Source of the DNA: Campylobacter concisus
Lineage (GTDB): Bacteria > Campylobacterota > Campylobacteria > Campylobacterales > Campylobacteraceae
Length of the DNA stretch: 38,921 nt
Direction of reading: 5' to 3'
Assembly (NCBI RefSeq): GCF_003048535.1
Contig: NZ_PIRQ01000011.1
Span: 1-38,921, forward strand
Below are positions 27,877 to 37,700 of this stretch, in pieces; positions within the stretch are counted from its first letter, which is position 1; every line of letters begins with the position of its first letter. The notes under the pieces are model-generated. The model was not told the DNA's origin and made no database searches. It was given only the letters and a program-made list of their open reading frames with translations. The position numbers were made by a program, and so were the translations under genes.

Positions 27877-28488
27877 CTAGCAATCTATCCACTCATCAAT
27901 AACGCGTCTTAAGTCTATTTTCGCGCTTTTTAGCCTCATCGCTCTAAGAATTGATTTTAATCCTTTATAACTCTTTTCAATGTCATCATTTACCAAAAAA
28001 TAATCATATTCTAAGATGTGCTCCATCTCACCAACCGCGTTCATTAGGCGATTTTCTATCGTTTCGTCGCTATCAGTTCCGCGGTTTTTCAAGCGTTTTT
28101 TAAGCTCTTTTTTATTTGCAGTCGTGATAAAAACTGAGGTTATGTAGCTTCTAAATTTTTCAAGTGCGATGTGAAAGCCTTGCACGTCGATATCAAATAT
28201 AACTATCTTCCCAGCCTCAAGTGCTGCCAAAACTGGTTTTAGGCTCGTGCCATAATAGTTTTTATGTACCTGCGCCCATTCTAAAAATTCACCCTTTTCT
28301 ATGCCGCTTTTAAACTCATCTTCTTTTATAAAATAGTAATCCACTCCATCGACTTCGCCTTCTCTTTTTGCCCTTGTCGTGCTTGAAATAGAAAAATAAA
28401 GATCCTTCTCTTCCTTTAAAAGACGGCCCAAAAGCGTACTTTTCCCACTTCCGCTAGGCCCAGAAATTACTAAAATTTGTCCTTGCAA
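27877..28488 (-). CDS. gmk: Guanylate kinase
   Basis: Gmk phosphorylates GMP to GDP with ATP. The 203-residue protein has the P-loop SGPSGSGKSTLLGRL near residue 10, the GMP-binding STTRAKREGEVDGVDYYFI block, FLEWAQVHKNYYGT and IDVQGFHIAL. Length is standard. Its start codon directly follows the stop of the acidic-protein gene, so the two are likely co-translated. Confidence 0.96.
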   Translation of the reverse strand: MQGQILVISGPSGSGKSTLLGRLLKEEKDLYFSISSTTRAKREGEVDGVDYYFIKEDEFKSGIEKGEFLEWAQVHKNYYGTSLKPVLAALEAGKIVIFDIDVQGFHIALEKFRSYITSVFITTANKKELKKRLKNRGTDSDETIENRLMNAVGEMEHILEYDYFLVNDDIEKSYKGLKSILRAMRLKSAKIDLRRVIDEWIDC

Positions 28489-29931
28489 CTACTTTTCCTC
28501 AAAACTTATATTTATCTTTATATTCATATCTTTTAGCACATCTCTTAGCGAGCTTTCATTTAACGACTCATGGACATGTTTTGTGATCTTTTTGGTTAGC
28601 TCTTCTTTATAGTCAGCATCGATTTTTGTTTCATCGCATGAGCTAGTTTGTGGTGCATTATTTAATCCAAATGCTGCTTGCATCGTATTTTCATCTATTT
28701 CTTCAATAGACGCTACATCAAAATTTGGGCTACCCAACGTCTCTTCTTTAAAATTTTCTTCCTCAAATGTCTCATCTACCATACCTAGATCTTCTTGAGC
28801 AAGGACTTCTTCAGAAATTTCTTCATGATCTTCTTCGGCTGGCTCTTTTTCAAGGTCTATATCTTCATCCAAAGAAATGTCCTCTGCTTCTTTGGTAGAT
28901 TCTTTATCTATATCTTCCTCTAAATTTTGACTAGCTTTATCTATCAAATTTGCCTCGCTGCTTTCAGGCTCAAAATTTTCATCACTACCAAAATCAGTCT
29001 CTAGCTCATCAAAATTTTCGTTATCTTCGCTAGGTTCTTCGTTTAGCTCTTTATCCAAAGATTCGATCTCACTGAGCTCTTTTTTACTTTGGCTTATATC
29101 ATCTACAAAATCTTCATTAAGCTCGGCAGTTTCTAAATTTTGAGAATTTTGCTCGACCATTTTATCAAGTTCGTTTTTAGCCTCTTCATCTGCCAAGTCG
29201 CTCTCGCCCATATCATCTATCTCATCCACAAGTGAACTAAGCTCATCAAAGTCATTGCTATGCTCTTCTTTTGTCATAGGCGGCTCATTGTTTTGTTCTA
29301 AGGATTTGTCTATATCTTCTGAATCAGCCATATATTTGCTAGCTATGTCATTTATAATATCATCATCTATGAGTTCAGTGTCTGTTTCATTAAAACTGAT
29401 ATCTTTATCCTTTAAATCCTCGGTCTCTAGTTCACTTAGCTCCTCTTGTAAAAACTCATCATCTAAAGCCTCATTATCAAATTTATCTGCCTCATCATCT
29501 TCTTTTGCTAAATTTTCAAGACCCATATCAATTTCTGGAAGTTCAAAATTTTCTAAATCATCAAAGTTTTTATTGCTTTCGTCAAAGTCATCAAAATTTG
29601 CAGGCTCGTCTAGCCCAAGCTCTGGCTCTGCTTCACTGCCAGAATCTCTATTTTGTTCAAACAAACTAATAAATTCCGTTGGCAAAAATGGTTTTTCAAG
29701 CATAACGTCAGCAAAATCTGGCTTTTCACCGCCTCTAGGTGCTAGATACATTATATTTTGATTTAAATTAACATCGCTACTATCCATATCACTATCGATG
29801 ATAATATAATCAAATTGATCTCCAACACTATTAATATCGTCAAATTCGCTATATTCTATGCCTAGCTTATTTAGACTTAGCGTTATAAGGCGAGAAACTG
29901 CTGGGTTTTTATTTACTAGCGCAACTTTCAT
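28489..29931 (-). CDS. Receiver-like domain with long acidic tail
   Basis: About 480 residues. The first ~95 look like a response-regulator receiver: VALVNKN strand, FDD acidic pair, YIIIDSDM with the candidate phospho-acceptor Asp, and VMLEKPFLP with the Lys-Pro of the fifth strand. Residues ~100-420 are extremely rich in Asp and Glu with few other features, likely disordered. The last ~55 residues (KEELTKKITKHVHESLNESSLRDVLKDMNIKINISFEEK) regain normal composition. It matches in place and character the 'highly acidic protein' between fliR and gmk in C. jejuni. Start 29931 is chosen for its AAGGAGG site; the frame continues to 29949. The function is unknown; a flagellar or regulatory link is only suggested by fliR upstream. 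Confidence 0.8.
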   Translation of the reverse strand: MKVALVNKNPAVSRLITLSLNKLGIEYSEFDDINSVGDQFDYIIIDSDMDSSDVNLNQNIMYLAPRGGEKPDFADVMLEKPFLPTEFISLFEQNRDSGSEAEPELGLDEPANFDDFDESNKNFDDLENFELPEIDMGLENLAKEDDEADKFDNEALDDEFLQEELSELETEDLKDKDISFNETDTELIDDDIINDIASKYMADSEDIDKSLEQNNEPPMTKEEHSNDFDELSSLVDEIDDMGESDLADEEAKNELDKMVEQNSQNLETAELNEDFVDDISQSKKELSEIESLDKELNEEPSEDNENFDELETDFGSDENFEPESSEANLIDKASQNLEEDIDKESTKEAEDISLDEDIDLEKEPAEEDHEEISEEVLAQEDLGMVDETFEEENFKEETLGSPNFDVASIEEIDENTMQAAFGLNNAPQTSSCDETKIDADYKEELTKKITKHVHESLNESSLRDVLKDMNIKINISFEEK

Positions 29932-29988
29932 AATCCCTCCTTGAAGCACTTGAGGCTGTATTTTATGATAAATTTCATTGCTATTTAC

Positions 29989-30750
29989 TTAAAAAAATAG
30001 TGCTGGCATATCGTTTAAAATTTGAACCATCATATCAGTTATGATTTTTACAATGCCGGCTAAAATAGCTATCAAAACCGAAAAGCCGATACTTACCTTA
30101 ATAGGATAACCAACAACTAATAGGTTAAATTGTGGCATAGTTTTCATAAGCATGCCAAAAATAGCATCTGAAAGTATAGAAAGCGCGATGATAGGGAAAG
30201 CCAGAACAAATCCAAACATAAAAAGATTACCAAAGAGCTTTAGGGCGTAGCTCATCACACCACTTCTTGGATAAAAATCTCCAAGCGGTATAGCAGAAAG
30301 TGAAGTGGAATAAAACTGTAATATCAAATGATGCCCATCAAGCATCAAAAATGCAAGAAGCGCGATAAAATTTAGAATATTTGCAATTACTGGCGAATTT
30401 GTACCAGTTTGTGGATCAAGCACTGAAGCCATCGAAAAACCCATGATCATTGAGATCTGCTCGCCAGCCATTTGAAGTATTGCAAAAACGATATTTAGCA
30501 AAAGCCCAGCGCAAAGTCCGAGCATAGCCTCACTTAAAATTTCCATAATCAAAAAATTTATAGTATGCTCATGGGCGTGTGAGAGCGGGAAAAGTACGAC
30601 ACAAAGGGCGAAAACTAGCAAAGTTTTTATGCTAAGCGGGATTTGATTGTGAGAAAAGAATGGAAAAAACACAATAAGCCCACTAAGACGTGCAAAAAGG
30701 AGCATGAAGGTTATGACTTTATCCGCTCCAAAAAACTCGACTAGCTCCAT
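29989..30750 (-). CDS. fliR: Flagellar export apparatus protein FliR
   Basis: A 253-residue membrane protein with about six spans, the family length. It has the FliR/SpaR signature around GLLLNIVFAILQMAGEQISMIMGFSMASVLDPQTG and a final segment after NLLVVGYPIKVSIGFSVLI. FliR is part of the FliPQR gate of the flagellar type III export machine in the inner membrane. It starts 4 nt after the gpmI stop and is followed by the acidic-protein gene. Confidence 0.95.
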   Translation of the reverse strand: MELVEFFGADKVITFMLLFARLSGLIVFFPFFSHNQIPLSIKTLLVFALCVVLFPLSHAHEHTINFLIMEILSEAMLGLCAGLLLNIVFAILQMAGEQISMIMGFSMASVLDPQTGTNSPVIANILNFIALLAFLMLDGHHLILQFYSTSLSAIPLGDFYPRSGVMSYALKLFGNLFMFGFVLAFPIIALSILSDAIFGMLMKTMPQFNLLVVGYPIKVSIGFSVLIAILAGIVKIITDMMVQILNDMPALFF

Positions 30751-30754
30751 TCTT

Positions 30755-32218
30755 TTATATTAACGCCTCGTCCATCTCAGTTGGAATTTCAAGCCCCATG
30801 ATCTTTAAAACACTAGGAGCGATGTTGTTTAGACCGCCATTTTTTACCTTTTTTACGCCATCAGCCATCACAAAACAAAAGACATCATAGGTAGTGTGGT
30901 TTGTCAGTAGCTCGCCGCTGCTATCGCGCATCTCTTCGCAGTTTCCGTGATCGCTCGTGATGATCATCGCATAGTTTTTCTCTTTTGCCTTAGTGCAAAT
31001 TTCTCCAAGAGCCGTATCTACTGCCTCTACCGCCTTTATAGCGGCCTCGTAATTTCCAGTGTGTCCTACCATATCGCCATTTGCGAAATTTACCACGATG
31101 AAGTCTTGCTCGTCATCCATACCTTTTAGCACGGCTTTGCAAACTTCTGCTGCGCTCATCTCTGGCTTCTCGTCGTAGGTTTTTACCTTTGGGCTAGGGA
31201 TGAGCACCCTTGTTTCATTGCTGGCTAACTCCTCGACGCCACCATTAAAGAAAAATGTGACGTGGGCATATTTTTCAGTCTCAGCCGTGTGAAGCTGCCT
31301 TAATCCAGCCGCTGCTATGACCTCGCTTAAGGTATTTTTTATCTTTTCATTTTTAAATAGCACATCAAATTTAAAATTTGCGTCATATTCGGTCATAGTG
31401 ATTAAATTTTTGATAGCAAAAGGTCGCTCAAACTCGCCAAATTTCTCCTCGCCTAGAGCCTGGCAAATTTCTCTTGCTCTATCATTTCTAAAATTTACAA
31501 AGATCACGCCATCATCTTTGCCTATGCCTTTAAAGCCATTAAAGCTTGCTGGCTTTACAAACTCGTCAGTCACGCCCTCGTCGTAGCTTTTTTGCAGATA
31601 CCCACTTGGCGATAAGCTGCTTAAATTTGCTCCATTTACCAAGCTATCATAAGCCTCTTTTACGCGTTCCCAACGTTTATCTCTATCCATCGCGTAAAAT
31701 CTTCCACAAACGGTAGCAACTTTAAATTTAGCCTCCAAGCTTTTTATAAAATTTAGACCACTATTTGGGCTAACATCGCGTCCGTCGGTGATAGCATGGG
31801 CAAAAACTTCGCAACCATTTTTGCTAGCAAGCTCGCACATGCCATCAAAATGCTCCATATGTGAGTGCACGCCGCCGTCGCTATAAAGCCCTATAACGTG
31901 GACTCTTTTACACTTTTTAAAAAGAGCTTTTAAAGCTTCATTTTCTGCTAACGAGCCATCAGCAAAGCTACGTGAAATTTTGACCAAATTTTGATATAAA
32001 ACTCGACCGCTTCCTATGCACATGTGCCCTACTTCGCTGTTTCCCATCTGCCCTTCAGGTAGTCCCACAGCGTTTCCAGATGTCTTTATGAGCGAGTTTG
32101 GAATTTCTTTAAAAAATTTATCGTAGTTTGGCTTTTTAGCCGCCTCAAATGCGTTAAATTTAGCGCTTTTATTAAATCCAATACCATCAGTTATTATTAA
32201 AATAGTTTTTTGACTCAT
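30755..32218 (-). CDS. gpmI: 2,3-bisphosphoglycerate-independent phosphoglycerate mutase
   Basis: GpmI interconverts 3- and 2-phosphoglycerate using two Mn ions. The 487-residue protein belongs to the alkaline phosphatase superfamily. Catalytic Ser61 is in GQMGNSEVGH, and further metal-site blocks are ITDGIG at the N-terminus, DGGVHSH, ITDGRDV and TSDHGNCEEM near the C-terminus. It begins the minus-strand series gpmI-fliR-acidic protein-gmk-tatA-argS and is divergent from mraY, with which its promoter overlaps. Confidence 0.96.
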   Translation of the reverse strand: MSQKTILIITDGIGFNKSAKFNAFEAAKKPNYDKFFKEIPNSLIKTSGNAVGLPEGQMGNSEVGHMCIGSGRVLYQNLVKISRSFADGSLAENEALKALFKKCKRVHVIGLYSDGGVHSHMEHFDGMCELASKNGCEVFAHAITDGRDVSPNSGLNFIKSLEAKFKVATVCGRFYAMDRDKRWERVKEAYDSLVNGANLSSLSPSGYLQKSYDEGVTDEFVKPASFNGFKGIGKDDGVIFVNFRNDRAREICQALGEEKFGEFERPFAIKNLITMTEYDANFKFDVLFKNEKIKNTLSEVIAAAGLRQLHTAETEKYAHVTFFFNGGVEELASNETRVLIPSPKVKTYDEKPEMSAAEVCKAVLKGMDDEQDFIVVNFANGDMVGHTGNYEAAIKAVEAVDTALGEICTKAKEKNYAMIITSDHGNCEEMRDSSGELLTNHTTYDVFCFVMADGVKKVKNGGLNNIAPSVLKIMGLEIPTEMDEALI

Positions 32219-32258
32219 TTTGAAAATTTATCCTTAATTTTAGATAATTTTTAAGGCC

Positions 32259-32266
32259 ATTATACT
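32259..32266. promoter_or_regulatory. Overlapping divergent -10 boxes for gpmI and mraY
   Basis: On the minus strand TATAAT occupies 32264-32259, preceded by ATTTTAG and 41 nt before the gpmI start. On the plus strand TATACT occupies 32261-32266, 32 nt before the mraY ATG. The two boxes share four bases, so one polymerase may exclude the other. The boxes are visible; their use is inference. Confidence 0.5.
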
Positions 32267-32297
32267 AAAATTGCTTTTTTTAAAAATAAAGGCTCCC

Positions 32298-33362
32298 ATG
32301 TTTTACTATATCTATGAAATTTTAAATTTTAATATCTTTCAATACATCACCGTCCGTGCTGGTATCGCTTTTTTCATCGCTTTTGCACTCACAACTTATT
32401 TGATGCCCAAATTTATCGCTTGGGCAAAGACAAAAAACGCCGCCCAGCCTATCTACGAGCTTGCCCCACAAACCCACCAAAAAAAGGCCAAAACGCCGAC
32501 TATGGGCGGACTTGTATTTGTTTCTACAGCCGTGATTGCTGTGATCATTTGTGCAAGGCTAGATAACACATTTATTCTAGCTTCACTTTTTTGTCTAGTT
32601 GGCTTTACTTTGCTTGGCTTCAAAGATGATTACAGTAAAATTTTAGGCGCTAAAAATCACGCTGGCCTAAGCCCAAAAGCAAAGCTCTTTTTCCAGTTTT
32701 TAATAGCCTTTATAATTTCTGTTTTTTTATATGCGAGTCACGAGCTTAGCACCGAGTTTTATCTACCTTTTTTTAAGCAACCTATTTTAGATTTAAAAAT
32801 TTTTGCCATTTTCTTTTGGACACTGGTCATAGTCGCTGCATCAAATGCCGTAAATTTAACAGACGGACTTGACGGGCTAGCTACTGTGCCATCGATATTT
32901 TCACTTTTAACACTTGGCGTTTTTGCTTATATCTGCGGACACGCTGTCTTTAGCTCATATTTACTCTTGCCAAAGATAATAGGCGTTGGTGAAAGCGTTG
33001 TTGTCTCTTCAGCCCTAATTGGCTCATTAATGGGCTTTTTATGGTTTAACTGCCATCCAGCCGAAGTCTTTATGGGCGATAGCGGTAGCTTAAGCGTTGG
33101 AGCATATATCGGTTTTATGGGCGTTGCGACCAAAAACGAAATTTTACTCATTATCATCGGCCTTATCTTTGTGGTTGAGACCCTAAGCGTCATCTTACAA
33201 GTGGGCAGCTTTAAAATTTTTAAACGCAGAATTTTTCTCATGGCGCCTATACATCACCATTTCGAGATAAAAGGCTGGGCAGAAAATAAGATCATCGTTC
33301 GCTTTTGGATAATCGCACTTTTAGCAAATCTAATCGCACTAACTGCGCTAAAGATCAGATAA
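32298..33362 (+). CDS. mraY: Phospho-N-acetylmuramoyl-pentapeptide transferase
   Basis: MraY makes lipid I by moving phospho-MurNAc-pentapeptide to undecaprenyl phosphate at the inner membrane. The 354-residue, roughly ten-span protein has [10 protein letters not shown]-like [15 protein letters not shown], the Asp motif [28 protein letters not shown] and the loop [13 protein letters not shown]. The ATG at 32298 follows AAAGG; the frame itself is open from 32271. It is co-transcribed with murD, 8 nt downstream. Confidence 0.96.
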   Translation: MFYYIYEILNFNIFQYITVRAGIAFFIAFALTTYLMPKFIAWAKTKNAAQPIYELAPQTHQKKAKTPTMGGLVFVSTAVIAVIICARLDNTFILASLFCLVGFTLLGFKDDYSKILGAKNHAGLSPKAKLFFQFLIAFIISVFLYASHELSTEFYLPFFKQPILDLKIFAIFFWTLVIVAASNAVNLTDGLDGLATVPSIFSLLTLGVFAYICGHAVFSSYLLLPKIIGVGESVVVSSALIGSLMGFLWFNCHPAEVFMGDSGSLSVGAYIGFMGVATKNEILLIIIGLIFVVETLSVILQVGSFKIFKRRIFLMAPIHHHFEIKGWAENKIIVRFWIIALLANLIALTALKIR

Positions 33363-33370
33363 GGAAAGCC

Positions 33371-34588
33371 ATGAGAAAATCACTATTTGGCTACGGTGGC
33401 ACGATAAAAGCGATCGCAAAAAATTTTACAAAAGATGGCCTTTGGGATATCTATGATGATAAATTTAGTGAAATTTCAAAAGATGAGTTTGGCAATACTC
33501 TTTTGCCAGTTAGCGAATTTGATCCAGCAAAAAGTAGCCTAGAGATACCAAGTCCGGGCATTCCGCCTCATCACAAGCTTATTAAAAAAGCTAAGAATTT
33601 AGTTAGCGAGTATGACTATTTTTATGAAATTTATAAAGAAAATCTGCCATTTAATATCTGGATAAGCGGTACAAATGGCAAGACTACGACCACAAAGATG
33701 ACACAGCACCTACTAGAGAGCAAGGGCTCGGTAATGGGCGGCAACGTTGGCATCGCGCTGGCAAATTTAGACTCAAACGCTAAAATTTGGATACTTGAGA
33801 CTAGCTCATTTACACTTCACTACACAAATCACGCTACACCTGGTATCTACGTGCTTTTGCCGATCACTCCAGATCATCTAAGCTGGCATGGCGACATGAG
33901 CGAGTACGAAGAGGCTAAGCTAAAGCCGCTTGCTAACATGAGCGAAAGTAGCGTGGCGATAGTGCCTGAAATTTATGCCAATACGCCAACAAAGGCAAAA
34001 GTGATCGCTTACAAAGATGAGAGCGATCTGGCTAAATTTTGTGGTGTAAGCGTAGATGATATAAATTTTAAAACGCCATTTTTACTTGATGCACTGCTTG
34101 CATTAGCGGTGGAGAAAATTTTATTTGACCGCTGCGAAGTGGAGCTTTTAAATACCTTTGTTATTGAAGCAAACAAGCTCGAAGAATTTAGCGATAAAAA
34201 TGGCAAAACCTGGGTCAATGACACAAAAGCGACTAACATTGATGCGAGCATACAGGCTGTAAAACGCTACAAAGATCATTTCATACATCTAATACTTGGC
34301 GGCGATGATAAGGGTGTTGACATGACGCCACTTTTTGAAGACTTAAAGAGCTTAAGAGTAAAAATTTACGCCATCGGCTCAAATAGCGACAAGCTCATGA
34401 AATTAGCGACTAAATTTGGCATACCGGCTTTGAAATGCGACTTTTTACAAAATGCTGTAAATGAGATAAATAAAGAGCTAAAGACTAGCGAGATAGCGCT
34501 TCTAAGCCCGGCAGCTGCAAGTCTTGATCAGTTTAAGAGCTATGCCGAGCGAGGCGATAAATTTAAAGAGTTTATAAAGGCGCTTTAA
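33371..34588 (+). CDS. murD: UDP-N-acetylmuramoylalanine--D-glutamate ligase
   Basis: MurD adds D-Glu to UDP-MurNAc-L-Ala in the cytosol. The 405-residue protein has the ATP loop GTNGKTTT at residues 100-107, ITPDHLSWHGDM, VNDTKATNIDASI and ILGGDDKGVDM, and ends with LLSPAAASLDQFKSYAERGDKFKEFI. It is shorter than the E. coli enzyme (about 440) at its N-terminal domain, as in other Campylobacter. ATG 33371 is chosen for the AAGGA just before it; the frame is open from 33305, inside mraY. Confidence 0.95.
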   Translation: MRKSLFGYGGTIKAIAKNFTKDGLWDIYDDKFSEISKDEFGNTLLPVSEFDPAKSSLEIPSPGIPPHHKLIKKAKNLVSEYDYFYEIYKENLPFNIWISGTNGKTTTTKMTQHLLESKGSVMGGNVGIALANLDSNAKIWILETSSFTLHYTNHATPGIYVLLPITPDHLSWHGDMSEYEEAKLKPLANMSESSVAIVPEIYANTPTKAKVIAYKDESDLAKFCGVSVDDINFKTPFLLDALLALAVEKILFDRCEVELLNTFVIEANKLEEFSDKNGKTWVNDTKATNIDASIQAVKRYKDHFIHLILGGDDKGVDMTPLFEDLKSLRVKIYAIGSNSDKLMKLATKFGIPALKCDFLQNAVNEINKELKTSEIALLSPAAASLDQFKSYAERGDKFKEFIKAL

Positions 34589-34662
34589 TTTTACAAGCCC
34601 TTTTAAGTAGCCTTGTTAAAAATAAAAACATTCAAATTTATATTTTTGACATAAATTTTTAC

Positions 34663-34668
34663 TATAAA
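34663..34668 (+). promoter_or_regulatory. Possible -10 box for the M23-like gene
   Basis: TATAAA at 34663-34668 lies 64 nt upstream of the ATG at 34733, in a 144-nt gap after murD. A TTGACA at 34646-34651 is too close to be a matched -35. It suggests the large gene is transcribed separately from mraY-murD. Confidence 0.35.
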
Positions 34669-34732
34669 GTTTTATTGTTGAATACTTTTTAAGTTTGTGC
34701 TAATATTTAGCAAAAATTTCCAAGGAAGTTTA

Positions 34733-37700
34733 ATGCCTCTAACGCCCAGAAATGATGTAAATTTTAAAAGAAATTTAATAGATATTATAAAATTTTCATA
34801 TGACAATGACATAAGTAGGCCATTTATATCTAACAACAAACTACTTATTGGATATGGCTTTAGCCTAAAAGATGATATAGAACTTATTTGTACTCAAATT
34901 TATAAAAACAACAAAGACAAAGTCATAAAAGATGTCAAGCAAACTATTGCTAACACCACGAGTAAGACTACCATAGAAAAGATAGATACAGATGAACTTT
35001 TAAAAAAGATAAATGATGCCGCAAAAGAAGCTTATGCAAAGTCTGGAGGTGCCGATACTTTGCCTGAGCTTGAATTTAGCTCAGAAGATCAGCTAAATGC
35101 CATCTTGGAGCAAAAGCTTACGCCGCTAATCCAAGAGATAAATCAAAAATTAAACAACTCTCCACTTAAAAATTTGCAAGCCGTTTCACTCACTTCAGAT
35201 AAAAATAGCCAAATTTCAAGAGAGCATGTCGCACTTTTAGCACTTCTTTATATCAACAAGAAAAGTAATATTGATCCATCCCTAGCAAGCTACATCAAAA
35301 GCAAAAATCGTTTTAAGGCTTGGTTTTGGCTAGCATATGAAAGCTTTAGTGATGAGGCAAGCAATAAAACATCTCTTTTGCGAGAAAAAATTTCAAATCA
35401 GTTTGGGCTTTATGAAAGCGATGAGCAAAATGTTAATTTTGCCGAGTGTATAGATGTTTTTAGCCATTTAAATATATCCAAAGCGAAATATAAATCAAAA
35501 AATCAAAACAATAAAGAGATCGTCCAAAACGTCACTCATTTAGAATTTATGAAGCTTCAAGAAAATGGATCAAATTTAAACGCATCAGATGCATCAAAGT
35601 ATGAGGCTTTATTTCAGCCATTTGTTACAAAGATAAATTCTTTATTAAGCACTCAAAGTACAAAGATCTTTAGCCTTGAAAACATATACTGCGTAAATTT
35701 AATCAGCTCAAATGCTTCAAACACTTCAAGAATAAATAAGCTCCTAAGGCAAAGAGAGGAGGAATTTTACAAACAAGAAAATATACTCTTACTATGTCCA
35801 AGGAAGATGACAACTCCTATTAGAGTCTTTCAACCTAAAAAGAGCGAATTTACCGTCGTGCTAGCTAATCAGACTCCATTTGATTGCAGTGAGCTAAATC
35901 CAAAAGAGCTAAATTCTAGTAGGCCAAACTACGGCAAGGTAAATTTATGTGAGCTAATACTTACTGACTTTAAATTTGACTCTTACGAAGATAGTAAAAA
36001 TGAAGAGATAAAATTTAAAAATGCAAAGAGCAAAGATATGGTAATACTCTATCAAGAAAACAAAAATGAAGAAGATAAGATAAATGGTGCTACCTTTACT
36101 AGCATAAAGCAAAATAGTGATGATATAGAATATAAGCTAGAAGATGGCGCTATAAGCATGAAGTACTTTGAAGACCAAACGTCTAACAACAAACACCTAA
36201 ATTTCTCTTTATTAAATTTCGCTAAAGAGAATAACTTTACCCTAAGAGATGATAAAGACTCAGCTATGTTTGATATAAAGCTTCGTCTAGCTCATGGCAA
36301 CAATGTAGTGCCTACATCAGCATCAAGTTCAGGTCTTACTCTTACAATAAACAATCTCATCATTGAAAACGAAGATGGTAAGGTAAGTGAAGATATAGAT
36401 AAGATATATCTTCATCACTGCTTTGATAAAAGTATATATGAGAGTATATCTTTAGTAAAAAATGAAGACTCAGATATCAAGAACTCATATACAGCTACAT
36501 TTAATATCCCAATAGACAAAGAGAATAAAGGAGATACTAAATTTATACTTTATTCAAGTGATCTAAGTAAAGTTTATAGCACTAAAGATATTCATGCTCA
36601 CTCTGATACAGCTGTAATATCTTTAGGATATCAAGATAAGAGTAGCTCTAACTTTTGCTATAGCAATAAGGTCTCGTTAAGAGATATAACAGATCATATA
36701 ACAAATGTAATCTCTGATAGTGAGTATCCATTTAAGACAAATGAGCCAATATGCTTAAAAGCTATATATAAACAAGAAAAAGGTAGTAAGAGATATAAAG
36801 AGATACTTTGGGGATATAAGGTCATAAAAAGTAAAGAGTATGATGAACTATCCAAATCAAATCCAAAAGATGTAGTAGGCTTAAAAGATCAAAAAGGTAA
36901 AGAGATAACATTTAAAATTTCAGATGTTATACAAAAAGATGATCTAGATAAGCTAAAGCAAGGTGGTCATACTATAGTATTTTTTGCATATCTTGAAGGT
37001 GATAAGGATAAATTTAAGTTTTATACAAGATATGGCAAAAATCATATAAGAATAGATATAAAGATACCTTTATATATTAAATTTAAAGATGATAAGCTAG
37101 TTATATATGAGTTTGAGCATGCTATAAAAGAGAAGGCATTTGATGCTAAATTAAAGTTTAGTGATAATAAAGACGATGCTTTAATAAAAAATGGTAATTA
37201 CTTATATATAAGTAAAAATATCTCTTCAAATGAGATAAATATATATGAAGACGACAAACTAAGCAAAAAGTTAAAAAGTGATGAAAAGACAAATAAGAGC
37301 TATCAAATTTATGCAAAAGAAGAGAGCTCTAATAATCAGTCTAATGCAGATAAAGATGATAAGCTTGGTATAAATTTATTAAGTAAAGAGAATATGGATG
37401 AATTTATTAACTCTTTTAATGAATCAAAGAGTTTAACTAAAGTAGATAGTGGTATGTGGGTGGATGGGGATGAAGAAGTCTTAGTAAAAGTGGAGATGAG
37501 CAATGAGATAGTTTTTCCACTAAAAATCAAACCTTTAAATGATAAAGGTATGGAATATGATTGGACGCTTATGTTGGGAGACAAGGGCGAGAGCCAAGCA
37601 ATATTTGGCAGAAATAGAAACAATGGCAAAAGACAACACGCCGCAAGAGATCTATATACAGATATGCCTTTTAAAAAGAATGCAGACATAAAAACATTTA

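Noticed and set aside
29255-29761. Plus-strand Ser-rich frame of 168 codons
   Set aside because: It is the antisense of Asp/Glu-rich codons (GAT/GAA read as ATC/TTC/TCA types) in the acidic-tail gene and has no recognisable domain.
34592-34616. Short inverted repeat (ACAAG...CTTGT) after murD as a terminator
   Set aside because: The stem is only five pairs with a long loop and no T-run follows, so I do not call it.
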